64,000 nt of DNA from positions 1-64,000 of the forward strand of contig CAZCHS010000004.1 in NCBI GenBank assembly GCA_964498725.1, read 5' to 3'. Under the pieces are notes generated by a model. That model saw nothing but the letters and a program-made list of their open reading frames with translations. It did not search any database and was not told the origin of the DNA. Each line of letters opens with the position of its first letter. The first letter of the stretch is position 1. The DNA comes from JAFGTP01 sp964498725. Lineage in GTDB: Bacteria > Fidelibacterota > UBA2242 > JAFGTP01. The position numbers and the translations under genes were made by a program. This document shows positions 9,179 through 18,873 of the stretch, piece by piece.

Positions 9179-9526
9179 TTATTCGTTCGTTTCAGTTTCG
9201 TTATTTTCTTCCTGAACACCTTGCGGAGTTGGCAATCCGGCGGCTGGAGCAACCCGTCTGTCGGCTTCTTTTCTGATCACACTTTCAGACTCAGGATTTG
9301 TCGGTGAGGACAACATGCTGATCAAAATCGTAATGATAAAGAACGCTGTAGCAAGTGTTGAACTGGTTTTAGACAAAAAAGTTGCAGCTCCTCGGTTACT
9401 TAATAAAGAGCCACCTTGTCCGCCAAATGTTCCGGACAGGGCGTCACCTTTACTGGATTGAAAAAGTATTGACAGTACCAGTAGTACTGAATTGATAACG
9501 AACAAAATTATTAAGAAAGTATACAC
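9179..9526 (-). CDS. secG: Preprotein translocase subunit SecG
   Basis: SecG is the small accessory subunit of the SecYEG channel in the inner membrane. The 115-residue protein has two membrane spans (about 2-21 and 58-74) joined by the conserved loop LFQSSKGDALSGTFGGQ and LLSNRGAATFLSKTS. The tail is acidic and unconserved, as usual. It follows tpiA by 18 bp and precedes a tRNA-Leu, a conserved bacterial neighbourhood. Confidence 0.95.
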   Translation of the reverse strand: MYTFLIILFVINSVLLVLSILFQSSKGDALSGTFGGQGGSLLSNRGAATFLSKTSSTLATAFFIITILISMLSSPTNPESESVIRKEADRRVAPAAGLPTPQGVQEENNETETNE

Positions 9527-9544
9527 GTTATTTGTCTCTCCTGA

Positions 9545-10312
9545 TTATTTTAAATTTTCTTCAACAGTATTGATTATCTCGCTGAAACTATCAACTTTTA
9601 AACTCGCGCCACCCACCAGAAAACCGTCAATGTTGTCGCTTTCAATCAGTTCCTTGGCATTGGCAGGTTTAACACTGCCGCCGTAAAGAATAGTGATTTT
9701 TTCGGCAATGGCGTTATCAAAAAGTTCTGCAATCATTTTGCGAACTTCAGTATGAACTTCTGATGCCTGTTCCGGTGTGGCGGTTTCTCCGGTACCAATC
9801 GCCCAAACCGGCTCGTAAGCGATCAGGCAGTTTTCCAATTCTGATTTGCTCAGCCCTTTACAGGCGGCAGTGAATTGTGTTTTGATCACGTCCAGAGTCT
9901 TACCGGCTTTGCGCTCTTCGATTTTTTCGCCGATACAGATGATTGGTTTTAAGCCTTTGGATAAGGCCTGATCGATTTTCTTCCGAATAAGTTCATCATC
10001 CTCACCGAAAATATGCCGTCTCTCAGAGTGTCCGAGGATGACATAGCCGGCATTGACCGATTTGATCATATCAGCAGAAATTTCCGAAGTAAAAGCTCCG
10101 GAATCTTCAAAATACATATTTTGAGCGCCCACTTCCGCGATGGTATTTTTTAGTTTCTCGTTAATGTTAAAGAGCGAGATATAAGGCGGGCATAATATAA
10201 CCCCTGTATTTTTGATTTCCAATATTTTTTTAGCGAAGGCTGTTGCGAAGGTATCGGCCTCCTGATAAGTCTTATTCATCTTCCAGTTTGCTGCTACTAC
10301 TTGTTTGGCCAT
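9545..10312 (-). CDS. tpiA: Triosephosphate isomerase
   Basis: The enzyme interconverts dihydroxyacetone phosphate and glyceraldehyde 3-phosphate in glycolysis. Catalytic residues are visible: Lys11 in AANWKMNKT, His95 in ILGHSERRH and Glu167 in AYEPVWAIGTG. The phosphate-binding loop near the C-terminus is ILYGGSVKPAN followed by GFLVGGASL. The 255-residue length is normal. A GGAG motif precedes the ATG. It lies 14 bp after pgk and 18 bp before secG in one operon. Confidence 0.98.
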   Translation of the reverse strand: MAKQVVAANWKMNKTYQEADTFATAFAKKILEIKNTGVILCPPYISLFNINEKLKNTIAEVGAQNMYFEDSGAFTSEISADMIKSVNAGYVILGHSERRHIFGEDDELIRKKIDQALSKGLKPIICIGEKIEERKAGKTLDVIKTQFTAACKGLSKSELENCLIAYEPVWAIGTGETATPEQASEVHTEVRKMIAELFDNAIAEKITILYGGSVKPANAKELIESDNIDGFLVGGASLKVDSFSEIINTVEENLK

Positions 10313-10326
10313 TGTTCTGTCTCCGG

Positions 10327-11520
10327 TTATTTAGTTGAAAGTAATGTTAATGGTACCATTTCTTTGCCGCTGATCATTTCCAGGGAAGCGCCGCCGCCGG
10401 TGGAAACGTGACTGACTTTGTCACTGAGTTCAAACTTTTTGATCGCGGCTGCAGAGTCGCCTCCACCGATAATTGTGATCGCTCCTGTTTCAGTAATTTC
10501 AGCTAATTTGCGGGCAATAAATTCTGTTCCCGCGGCAAACTTTTCAATTTCAAAAACACCCATTGGGCCATTCCACAATACAGTCTTGCTGTTATCCAGG
10601 ACGTCGCCAAAAATCTTTTCGGTTTTTTCGGCAATATCCAGCCCCAGTTTATCTTTCGGAAATTTATCCATGTCTACGACATCAGGCATTGCTTTTTCAC
10701 TGACTTCGGAAGCGATAACCGCATCAACCGGCAGATATATCTTACAATCCTGTTCCCGGGCTTCTGCCATAATTTCTTTGGCCAGTTCGAGTTTATCTTC
10801 TTCCAGCAAGGATTTACCGATTTCATAGCCTTTGGCTTTCAGAAAAGTAAAACTCATACCACCGCCAATGATCAGGTTTTGGACTTTCGGCATCAGGCTT
10901 TTAATGATTTCAATTTTGTCCGATACTTTTGCGCCGCCCAGAATCGCTGTATAGGGTTTTTCCGGAGTTTCCAGTTTGTCGCCGAGATATTTCAATTCTT
11001 TTTCCAGCAGATAACCGGCGGCCCGCTGTTCAAAATGTTCCGCGACACCAGCCATTGAAGCGTGTGCCCTGTGACTTGTTCCAAAAGCGTCATTAACATA
11101 AATGTCACCCAGTTTTGCCAGTTTTTTGGCAAAAGTTGCGTCATTTTTCTTTTCTTCTTTATAATATCTGAGATTTTCAAGCAGTAGGACAGCTCCGTCC
11201 TGGAGTTCATTTGCGACAGTTTCCACTTCCGGGCCGATACAATCAGGAACAAAAGCGACATGGTCAAAATCCTGCTGCAATCTTTCCGCTACCGGCTTCA
11301 AACTCAGTTCCGGTTTTTTTTCACCTTTGGGGCGTCCCAGGTGTGACATTAAGATTACTTTTGCGCCGTCGCCAACCAGTTTTTTAATGCTGGGCAGGGC
11401 TGCTCTGATGCGAAAATCATCAGTTATATTTTGGTTGTTGTCAAGCGGTACATTGAAGTCCACTCGCATTAATACACGTTTTCCTTTTACATTTAAATCA
11501 TCAATAGTTAAATAAGCCAT
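10327..11520 (-). CDS. pgk: Phosphoglycerate kinase
   Basis: The enzyme transfers phosphate between 1,3-bisphosphoglycerate and ADP in glycolysis. The N-terminal family motif VLMRVDFNVPL is at residues 16-26, with substrate-binding HLGRPKGE near 60 and NDAFGTSHRAHASM near 140. The C-terminal nucleotide-binding part carries ILGGAKVSDKIEI, WNGPMGVFE and IIGGGDSAAAI, and ends with HVSTGGGASLE. The 397-residue length is standard. It is the first gene of the pgk-tpiA-secG-tRNA unit and has a plausible promoter just upstream. Confidence 0.98.
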   Translation of the reverse strand: MAYLTIDDLNVKGKRVLMRVDFNVPLDNNQNITDDFRIRAALPSIKKLVGDGAKVILMSHLGRPKGEKKPELSLKPVAERLQQDFDHVAFVPDCIGPEVETVANELQDGAVLLLENLRYYKEEKKNDATFAKKLAKLGDIYVNDAFGTSHRAHASMAGVAEHFEQRAAGYLLEKELKYLGDKLETPEKPYTAILGGAKVSDKIEIIKSLMPKVQNLIIGGGMSFTFLKAKGYEIGKSLLEEDKLELAKEIMAEAREQDCKIYLPVDAVIASEVSEKAMPDVVDMDKFPKDKLGLDIAEKTEKIFGDVLDNSKTVLWNGPMGVFEIEKFAAGTEFIARKLAEITETGAITIIGGGDSAAAIKKFELSDKVSHVSTGGGASLEMISGKEMVPLTLLSTK

Positions 11521-11568
11521 AATTGCCTCTTTCTATTTTTAGGTTTCAGTCAACATGTAGTTTACTCT

Positions 11569-11598
11569 ATTATAAATATTTTTTCAAGGATTTTTGAA
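11569..11598 (-). promoter_or_regulatory. Candidate sigma-70 promoter for pgk operon
   Basis: On the minus strand TTCAAA (11598-11593) and TATAAT (11574-11569) are separated by 18 bp, about 50 bp upstream of the pgk start. The -10 element is a perfect match; the -35 is weaker. Confidence 0.4.
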
Positions 11599-11645
11599 GG
11601 AATTATGATATTGCGTAATATTTTTAAATAATTGGATTTAGATAG

Positions 11646-12425
11646 TCACAATTCCAATGCAAAGCGTAAGGAAAGACAACTCAATCCGCCGTCAACTTTT
11701 CGAAATTCCGACATATCCAGCGCAATGGTATCATACCCAAAAACCTCAATCATCTCCCGGGTTTCAGCAAATCCTGACGGAACCAGTACTTTATCATTAA
11801 TATTGATACAATTAGCAGCATAGGTTTCACTTTCCGGTACCTTGATGCGATTGAAGCCATCAAACAAAGCGTTTTGTATAAATTCACCGGCCATCACCAG
11901 ATTGTTATTCCCGATATAAGCAACACCGGATTTGAGATGCAGCATTTGGCTCATGCCCACCATTGCACCATCCAGGCCATAATTTTGCAGGATTGCAATA
12001 AATTGTTCAGCCCCTTGTTTATTGGTCCGGCCGGACAATCCAATATAATAGTATCCGTCAACATTCATGACGTCACCGCCATCCAATGTACCGGGTGCTT
12101 CAATCATTTCAATCTTACTGTAAAATTGTGCGATCACAGGTGCTATAGTATTGATTTCGGAACAACGGGATTCCGCGCCGGGCCTGGCAATGACAGCGCA
12201 TTCAGAGGTTAACACTGCTGTGTCTTCAACAAAGGTTGAATCGGGAAAATTTTCATCCGGATCAAGAATTGTTACGGTTAATCCGCAATTTTCAAGAACT
12301 TCACAATATTTTTCATGTTGCTGCACGGCCAGTTCATAATTTGGAATTCCCAAACCGGCTTTGGTCAGGCCTTTAATTATATTTTTGCAGGGGCGTCTGG
12401 TTATGGCATGAGTAAATTTCATCAT
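11646..12425 (-). CDS. DDAH-like amidinohydrolase
   Basis: The 259-residue protein matches the dimethylarginine dimethylaminohydrolase group of the guanidino-group-modifying superfamily. The visible set of active-site elements is FVEDTA (65-70), TLDGGDVM (113-120), catalytic His163 in MLHLKSGV and nucleophile Cys250 in GGLSCLSLR. Such enzymes hydrolyse methylated arginines to citrulline and an amine, though related family members act on arginine or other guanidines, so the substrate is uncertain. It begins 30 bp after the ABC exporter gene and may share its transcript. No Shine-Dalgarno sequence is obvious at either of the two tandem ATGs. Confidence 0.85.
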   Translation of the reverse strand: MMKFTHAITRRPCKNIIKGLTKAGLGIPNYELAVQQHEKYCEVLENCGLTVTILDPDENFPDSTFVEDTAVLTSECAVIARPGAESRCSEINTIAPVIAQFYSKIEMIEAPGTLDGGDVMNVDGYYYIGLSGRTNKQGAEQFIAILQNYGLDGAMVGMSQMLHLKSGVAYIGNNNLVMAGEFIQNALFDGFNRIKVPESETYAANCININDKVLVPSGFAETREMIEVFGYDTIALDMSEFRKVDGGLSCLSLRFALEL

Positions 12426-12455
12426 ATATCCGATCTTTTATAAAAGTTCATAATC

Positions 12456-14936
12456 CTATTTAACCCGGTCCTTAACAAGATCACCGGGGCTGTAACTCAA
12501 AATCCGGTGGCCGGCAATTCGCAATGAAAAATAAGTGCCTATGATCAGCAAAAGAATAAAGACCGGCAGGGAGAGGTTTTTTATATCCAGCAAATTATTA
12601 AAATCAATCAGGTCAAAATAAAGGGATTCCGTCTGCATTCCGGTAAATAATCGCCACAGAAAACGGACGAATCCGAGGTAGCCTAGGACAATGCTTGTTA
12701 CCAGGCTGATGGCCAGGATGCGCATCAGGAATGCCATCATTTTGCGAATATAAAACCGGCTCAATCGCCTGGAAGTTAACCCAAAGGCTTTTAATGATCC
12801 CAGGTGAATCCGCTGCTTATACAGATTGATATAAAGATAAAAGAAAACAAATATATTCACGGAAAAAATGGCAAAGAATATTATGGTCCAGGACAAGGCA
12901 ATGGTGATTTTCTTGACTTTGTAAAAATTGTTCAGCAATTCCACCCGCGCCACATCCAGTGAAATACTGAATTCCTTTAAAAGAAACTCCTTCAAAGCAA
13001 ATACATTATCAATGGAACTCAGGTTGATGGAGAGTTGATCGTGAATGATCTCGGCTTTGCTGCGATTATCAAAATTGGTGCGGTAGAATTGTGTCATTGC
13101 CATTTGGGAAAATTGCGGCTGATCCCGAAGGATTTCAAATAAGCTGTCAATTTCAGCAATGGATAATTGTTCAGCAAAATTTATCTGTAAAATAAAACCA
13201 TCAGTATAGGCCTGATCATAAGCCTGGGGATCGGATAAAAAAGGATTATGGTACTTAGCCGGCAAATTTGCATTTTTGAAAAACCGGTCCAGTGAATCCA
13301 GCACTGTAAAGCTCTTATCCTCATTTACCGGAACAAAAATCAATAATCGTTCTGTCCGGAAAGGGTTAAAAGGCTGGGGATAATTGCGGCTGTGATAAAG
13401 TTCATATTTAAAGTAATCGGTGGAAATAAAATCATTGTCCCCCGGCAATTCTGAAACCACGCCGCGAATAGGAATAGGAATGCTTTTTTCAGGATGGTTC
13501 TCGGAACTGTAAATCATTTTGACAAAAAGGTCATCCCGGCTGTATCCGAAATCCTCAAAAAAGGATTCCGTAACAATCAAACCAATATCTTTAGCTGATG
13601 AAAAGCCCTTCCCTTTTAACAGAAATTTTTCGCTGGTAATTTTATTCAATACTTCATCATCCAAACTGATAGTCCGGCCTTTGATGAACCGGGAGCCCTG
13701 CAGTTTTTTATCCTGAATCAATATGGAAAATTGGGAAAAACGGCTGATCTGGGCAATTGAATATTTCTGAAAATTGCCTGGCTCTCTCAGTATATTGATA
13801 ATTTTATCCGGCTGATAGCGATATTTGTCTGTCAGTTCCACATCCAGCCAGTTGACAAAGGGGTCCGACATCTTCCGGGCCAGGTCCGCTAAACTGCCAT
13901 TAGCAAATCCAATGGCCAGAAACCCCGCCACCAAAATCAATAAAATCAGCAAGGCGCTGAAATTTAACTTTTTCTTTCCTGAATGGCCGGATTTAATAAG
14001 CGAAAATTCATTTTTTGTCCGGTCCCCAAAAAACTTTTCAAACTCAGCTACTGGTCCGGAATCCGGCTGAGTGGATTCGGAAATCTCTTTCTTATCGATT
14101 TGATCCTGGATCAGCTCTTCGATTTCGTGTTGTGCACTTTTTTCCGGAATGGCTGTCCGGGATTTTTCATTGTACCAGAGATCATTCTCTTTGTAAAAAA
14201 CACGGGAATTATCACAAAATCCATTCCGGCTCAAGGCTGCGATTCGATGGGAAAATTCCAGCGCTGACTCAATATCATGGGTGACAATGATCGCTGTGTT
14301 TTCTGGATTTTCTTCCACATGGTTTTTGATCAGTTCAAAAACGGTACGGGCATTAAAAGGATCAAGATTGCCGGTGGGTTCATCAGCGAATAGAACCGAA
14401 TGTTCCCGAAAAACAGAACGCGCAAAAGCGGTGCGCTGCTTCTGCCCCACTGACAATTGATCAGTGGCAAAATCCCGTCGATGTGAAATCTGCACTTCAT
14501 TAAAAATTTTATCAATATTAATGATATTTTGCTGAGTTTCCGCCGGACTCTTGATAATGGAAGGCAGCATGACATTTTCCTGTACATTGAGATCAGGCAA
14601 CAGATTTGCCTGCTGAAAGAGGAAACTGAAATTATTACGTCTGACAGCCGCGCTTTTTTCGTCGGAATGCCAGAGTTCCTTTCGATAATCCACTACTTTT
14701 TCACTGGTTTTTAACAGGATCTGGTTATCAGCATACTGCGGGTCGGTTTTTGCCGGATTTGTCATTAATCCCAGTAATTCCAGTAACGTGGTTTTACCGC
14801 AGCCGGATTCACCGACGATGCAGATGATCTCGCCCCTGGGTAGATTCAGTTCGCGTACATCCAGGACCTGCTTATCGTCAAAATAGCGGGTCAGGTTCTT
14901 TATTTTAAATAGATTTTGTTTCATACCTTTTGTCAT
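12456..14936 (-). CDS. ABC exporter, fused ATPase and MacB/FtsX-like permease
   Basis: The 826-residue protein combines both halves of an ABC transporter. Residues 1-260 form the ATPase: Walker A GESGCGKT (42-49), Q-loop FLFQQANLLPD near 108, signature LSVGQKQR near 165 and Walker B VLFADEPTGN near 185. A charged linker leads to a first membrane span near 325-345, then a large extracytoplasmic domain (about 345-675), and three further spans near 675-700, 730-755 and 795-815. This is the MacB/LolC type VII topology, which moves substrates in the periplasm rather than across the inner membrane. An alternative ATG lies four codons downstream. It follows the vWA protein, suggesting joint action on an envelope process. 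Confidence 0.85.
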   Translation of the reverse strand: MTKGMKQNLFKIKNLTRYFDDKQVLDVRELNLPRGEIICIVGESGCGKTTLLELLGLMTNPAKTDPQYADNQILLKTSEKVVDYRKELWHSDEKSAAVRRNNFSFLFQQANLLPDLNVQENVMLPSIIKSPAETQQNIINIDKIFNEVQISHRRDFATDQLSVGQKQRTAFARSVFREHSVLFADEPTGNLDPFNARTVFELIKNHVEENPENTAIIVTHDIESALEFSHRIAALSRNGFCDNSRVFYKENDLWYNEKSRTAIPEKSAQHEIEELIQDQIDKKEISESTQPDSGPVAEFEKFFGDRTKNEFSLIKSGHSGKKKLNFSALLILLILVAGFLAIGFANGSLADLARKMSDPFVNWLDVELTDKYRYQPDKIINILREPGNFQKYSIAQISRFSQFSILIQDKKLQGSRFIKGRTISLDDEVLNKITSEKFLLKGKGFSSAKDIGLIVTESFFEDFGYSRDDLFVKMIYSSENHPEKSIPIPIRGVVSELPGDNDFISTDYFKYELYHSRNYPQPFNPFRTERLLIFVPVNEDKSFTVLDSLDRFFKNANLPAKYHNPFLSDPQAYDQAYTDGFILQINFAEQLSIAEIDSLFEILRDQPQFSQMAMTQFYRTNFDNRSKAEIIHDQLSINLSSIDNVFALKEFLLKEFSISLDVARVELLNNFYKVKKITIALSWTIIFFAIFSVNIFVFFYLYINLYKQRIHLGSLKAFGLTSRRLSRFYIRKMMAFLMRILAISLVTSIVLGYLGFVRFLWRLFTGMQTESLYFDLIDFNNLLDIKNLSLPVFILLLIIGTYFSLRIAGHRILSYSPGDLVKDRVK

Positions 14937-14945
14937 TTATTGATT

Positions 14946-14970
14946 AAGGCGACAATCAGATTGCCGCCTT
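14946..14970 (-). other. Hairpin before the ABC exporter start
   Basis: AAGGCGACAATC (14946-14957) and GATTGCCGCCTT (14959-14970) form a 12-bp stem with one mismatch, between the vWA stop and the ABC start (14936). On the minus strand no T-run follows, so it is more likely an mRNA-processing or translation-control hairpin than a full terminator. On the plus strand it is followed by TTTTATTT. Confidence 0.45.
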
Positions 14971-14997
14971 TTATTTCCGGGTTATCTTTTTTAAAAA

Positions 14998-17466
14998 TTA
15001 CGGCAGCAGGTTTTCATCAATCCAGTAATATGGGCGCTCATTGGACCGGAATCCATAGCGATAATTATGGGAGAAGAAAATATTCTGAATACGGCCGTGC
15101 TTTTCCAGTATTTTTGTAATGTAAATATTCAGTTCCCTGTCCGTAAACGTGGCTTCGTTATGAATGTCCTTGAGTTTAATCTCGCCGATCATTGAATTAG
15201 TGCCCGGCAGTTCCCATAGTTTGCGATTAATCTGTTCCATGGAAAGATTTTTCAGGGCATCCTCGTTTTGTGTCTCGCCGAGATATTCTTTCAGAATTTC
15301 CAGCCAGGTTTCATAAAGGGCTTCACGGCGCTGGCTGCCGCTGGTGGCGGAGCGTAATTTCCGCAGGCATCTTTCCAGGTCACCCAGTTCTGTAGCGTCC
15401 ATGAGCAAGACTCTTTTCAGCATTGGCTCAGTTTGGCCGGCAACCTTAAAAGAGGTGTAACCCGGCGTATAAACCTGGTATTTATCCACTTTCAGAGTCT
15501 CCAGTTCCTCCAGGCTCAGTCCACTCTGCTGAAAAACCGCCCAGATACCTTCGGCAAAAGGCAACGTGTAAAAATCATTGGCCTTCTGTTCATTACTTTT
15601 TATATCAGCGGCGTTACCTTTATTTTCAAAGCCTTTGCCATCGACAATACCATTCAATTTTGCAATCAGACTGTCATTGCTTGTGTCCACACCCTTGATG
15701 AACTGCTCAATTTCCGTCTGAATTTCTTCCTGGTTCATCTGGGTATTCGCACTGAGACCGATCACCTTTGCGCCCAGCGGTGACTGGGTAAGATTAAATT
15801 TATTGTCCTCTTCCTTCCAGGCCAGGTCACCAAGATCATAAAGGTCCTGATATTTTTCCGCCAGAATTTTTCTGTATTGAGTGGCCGCAGAATAGGCGAT
15901 GACTTTATTTTGCTTGATAAAAGCATCATAGGCCTTGGACAGGGATGAATTATGGGCCTGAATGGCAATGAAATGACAATATTTTTCTGCCATCAATGCC
16001 GCAATTTCATTGGCAGTCCGTCCTTTTTGATCGGGATAATGGTTGCCGGCATCACCGATCAGGATAACAACATTGGTTTGATCTTTGTCAAGTCCCAGGG
16101 AACGCAATGCCGTTTCCAGTCCCAGATACATGGATTCATAATAGGTATTATTGTTGAGGTCCCGGGCTTCAGCAGGATCAAAGAAATCCTCAAAACTTTG
16201 TGTGGAATTAAACCCCAGAGTTCGCACCTGACGCGCCCGGCCTTCGGAATAATCACGGTAGATCACGCCGGCAAAATCAATGGAGTTTTCACCGTATTTG
16301 CCACGGTATTCTAAATTCAGTTTTTCAGCTGAGGATTTGACCGCGCCAGACACCGCCTTAAAAACACCTGCCATGGATTTAGTGCCATCCACAACAAATA
16401 CGATTTTAATATTGCGCTTATGGGCAATCTGGCTGTCGATTTTGCGTTTCATTTCCGCGATCTTTTGATTTTCTTCCGCCAACAATTTGCCTTCTTTTGT
16501 ATAAATGTCTCCCATTACACCGGTAGTGATGATCTCTTTTTGTTTCTCGTCAGCGCGTAATACCGGAAAACGGCGCCATTCTCCGATTAACCGGGTGGTG
16601 CTGAGGGGATCATTATTCCAGATCACTTCATCCTGGTTAAATTCCATGTCATTACGATAAATTTTTGCTTCCGGCTTATGGGCAAAAAAGGTAACCTTCC
16701 GGCCATTTTTCCGTTGCTCAACGGCTTCTTCTTCCCAATTGGGCTCCACGGCCAGTCGATTGAACCAGAAAATTGCGCGGCTGCGGGGTACCCAGCCTTT
16801 CATCACTTTGCGTACGGTTGTTGGCCCGAAAAAGCTGTTTTTCCCCAGCAGTACGGATTGGCCGTCTTCGGAAATTTTATAAATGTAGAAAAACTGGAAT
16901 AACTGTGATTCTTCACCGGTTAGATGAGCATTGACTTGCGGGCCCTTGCGAAATTTAACAATATCCGGGGAGTCATTTTCGTTTTTACCTTTCAAATGCT
17001 CGACAGTGTTGAGAATCATGGCTTTGCGATTGATCTTGCCTTTCATGGTTACCAGGTCATGGCTCCAGAGCAGCATTTGGGATTTATTGACCCAACCGTA
17101 ATCTTCCGCCGATTCGCTGAATACTGTTTTATTAAAATTATCATCTTTAATTATGTGAATGTAATCACCCTCTTCTTCGTAGACAAAAAAATTGTCCAGG
17201 TAATGAATCTTCTGGAAGGCTTTTTCCGGTTTTGAGGTAAGGTAAGTCTGGTTATCATCGCGATCGGAATAAACTTCCCAGGGAATATTCATTCGCTCGC
17301 TTTCATCCACTTTCGCCAGGTCCGGTTTCAGGTCGTCATTCGCCGCCGGCATCTGGTATTTGATCGGCTGATTGAGGGGTTTTTTACCGGTGACATTTTC
17401 CGCCACCAGGTTTTGTGACCATAACAGGATAAGTAATAGCGGAAATATATTATGAAATACTTTCAT
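14998..17466 (-). CDS. Exported vWA-domain protein, TssR-like architecture
   Basis: The 822-residue protein has a signal peptide (IFPLLLILLWSQNLVAE). Two SH3-like segments follow: residues about 93-140 (FFVYEEEGDYIHII, then DYGWVNKSQMLLW) and about 195-250 (GWVPRSRAIFWFNRL). A von Willebrand factor A domain covers about 350-560, starting VVDGTKSMAG (MIDAS form DxTxS, near 360) and including NVVILIGDAGNH. The C-terminal 250 residues are unassigned. The order SH3-like modules, vWA, C-terminal domain resembles TssR of Bacteroidota type VI secretion, but no other T6SS gene is in the window, so that link is inference. It is flanked by a lipoprotein gene and an ABC exporter on the same strand. Confidence 0.75.
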   Translation of the reverse strand: MKVFHNIFPLLLILLWSQNLVAENVTGKKPLNQPIKYQMPAANDDLKPDLAKVDESERMNIPWEVYSDRDDNQTYLTSKPEKAFQKIHYLDNFFVYEEEGDYIHIIKDDNFNKTVFSESAEDYGWVNKSQMLLWSHDLVTMKGKINRKAMILNTVEHLKGKNENDSPDIVKFRKGPQVNAHLTGEESQLFQFFYIYKISEDGQSVLLGKNSFFGPTTVRKVMKGWVPRSRAIFWFNRLAVEPNWEEEAVEQRKNGRKVTFFAHKPEAKIYRNDMEFNQDEVIWNNDPLSTTRLIGEWRRFPVLRADEKQKEIITTGVMGDIYTKEGKLLAEENQKIAEMKRKIDSQIAHKRNIKIVFVVDGTKSMAGVFKAVSGAVKSSAEKLNLEYRGKYGENSIDFAGVIYRDYSEGRARQVRTLGFNSTQSFEDFFDPAEARDLNNNTYYESMYLGLETALRSLGLDKDQTNVVILIGDAGNHYPDQKGRTANEIAALMAEKYCHFIAIQAHNSSLSKAYDAFIKQNKVIAYSAATQYRKILAEKYQDLYDLGDLAWKEEDNKFNLTQSPLGAKVIGLSANTQMNQEEIQTEIEQFIKGVDTSNDSLIAKLNGIVDGKGFENKGNAADIKSNEQKANDFYTLPFAEGIWAVFQQSGLSLEELETLKVDKYQVYTPGYTSFKVAGQTEPMLKRVLLMDATELGDLERCLRKLRSATSGSQRREALYETWLEILKEYLGETQNEDALKNLSMEQINRKLWELPGTNSMIGEIKLKDIHNEATFTDRELNIYITKILEKHGRIQNIFFSHNYRYGFRSNERPYYWIDENLLP

Positions 17467-17484
17467 TTGTCCTCCGAAAGTGAT

Positions 17485-18873
17485 TTAAATTAATTGAACA
17501 TTAATATTATTGTTTTTCAATTGTTTTATAAGCGTTGATTGTCTTTTGCTTTCATTAATAAAAATGACAAGGTTATTATTCTTGATTCCTAACTCCTCTA
17601 TTTTATCAACTAACTTGTTGGCGGCGAATTCCAAACGTTCCACATTGTCATCACTCAAAAAGATATAATACCGCGGCGCCAGTTTTGTTCCATATATTTC
17701 CTCATCATTCAAATTGGCATTGTTGGCAAATTGCTTGAAATTTTGTGTAAATTGTCCGATGGATTCCAGCACATTGCTGGTGCGCGGTACCAAGCGATAA
17801 ATTTTATTGGACACAGCAATAATATTGTCAGGGTTGGAGTTGAATATTTTTTCATAGCCATTGGTTACATAGAGAAAAATACCTTCTGATGATTCTTTCT
17901 TTTTATTGACCCATTTTTCAAAAATCTCCGGTGTGATCTGACCCTGGCTGATATCATATAAAATGGCCGGAAACTCACGCATTCTCTCTTTGAACATCAG
18001 GTCATAATAGCCGGGAGATTCCACCACGAGTGTGTCAATCATATTGCCCTGTTTATCAAATATCGAAATACTTCCTTTTTTGCTGAAAATATTGATAGGG
18101 AATTCAATATTATAAAAAGAAATACCCTGTTTCAGTTCCATGGATGAATATTTTTCTTCCAGTCCGTATTGATTCTCTATATAAACATGTCCCGGTTCAA
18201 ACATTGTTTGGTCCAGGTTGACAAAATTCAACCGCAGCATACTCTTCTGCAATTTTAATTTTACTGTTTTATCCTGTATATCGATCAGTTTTTCCTGATA
18301 ATTTTCATAACCGGGAATATTAATACTGATGCGGTAATCATCCATATGAACCTGCGGCAGGGTTGGAATCTTGATTTCCAGCAGATCGGGTCTTCCCTGT
18401 TCGGAGATATAGCGTGAATCAGTTAACTTTTTATCTTTGAAATAGACCTCAATATTGGCCAGGTCGTCCCGAATGAAGGGGCGGAATTTATCATAATCCC
18501 GGGGATTTTGTCGTAATAGGGTGACCGGTACTTTGTAACTTTTCGGCTCCATTTCCAATACTTTATTATTTTCTAAATAGGTGAATTTCCAATGATCAAG
18601 CGTACCGGAACGGAAGTCGTATTTTTCCGCGTGTTTCAAATATTTTCTGGGTAATTTTGCGATTTCCCGGCCATCTTTTTGTATAATGGGATAATTTTTA
18701 TCCGCAATGGTTACGGCCTCGACAATTTCAGAAACTTTTATTTCCGGATAATCCTGATTTGCCACGACACGAACCTCAGGTTTATAATCAGTATCCAGTT
18801 TAACTCCGACTTTTTGTGAACAATTCGCCAGAAAAAATAACGTCACTAAGACCAGAAGGGTTATTTTTCTCAT
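17485..18873 (-). CDS. Putative lipoprotein, unknown family
   Basis: The 462-residue protein begins with a lipoprotein-like signal ending LFFLANC, with Cys18 as the candidate lipid site; Asn before the Cys is unusual. The middle (about 150-330) looks beta-rich. The C-terminal 130 residues alternate hydrophobic strands and helices (YIFLSDDNVERLEFAANKL, then NNLVIFI), compatible with a vWA or Rossmann-like fold, though no MIDAS motif is present. I do not recognise the family. It is the first gene of a cluster with the TssR-like protein (18 bp downstream) and the ABC exporter, so it may be the membrane anchor of that complex. Confidence 0.75.
   Translation of the reverse strand: MRKITLLVLVTLFFLANCSQKVGVKLDTDYKPEVRVVANQDYPEIKVSEIVEAVTIADKNYPIIQKDGREIAKLPRKYLKHAEKYDFRSGTLDHWKFTYLENNKVLEMEPKSYKVPVTLLRQNPRDYDKFRPFIRDDLANIEVYFKDKKLTDSRYISEQGRPDLLEIKIPTLPQVHMDDYRISINIPGYENYQEKLIDIQDKTVKLKLQKSMLRLNFVNLDQTMFEPGHVYIENQYGLEEKYSSMELKQGISFYNIEFPINIFSKKGSISIFDKQGNMIDTLVVESPGYYDLMFKERMREFPAILYDISQGQITPEIFEKWVNKKKESSEGIFLYVTNGYEKIFNSNPDNIIAVSNKIYRLVPRTSNVLESIGQFTQNFKQFANNANLNDEEIYGTKLAPRYYIFLSDDNVERLEFAANKLVDKIEELGIKNNNLVIFINESKRQSTLIKQLKNNNINVQLI

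Noticed and set aside
14937..14997. Hairpin at 14946-14970 as the terminator of the vWA gene
   Set aside because: On the minus strand no T-run follows the stem, and the ABC gene starts 10 bases later, so transcription probably continues.
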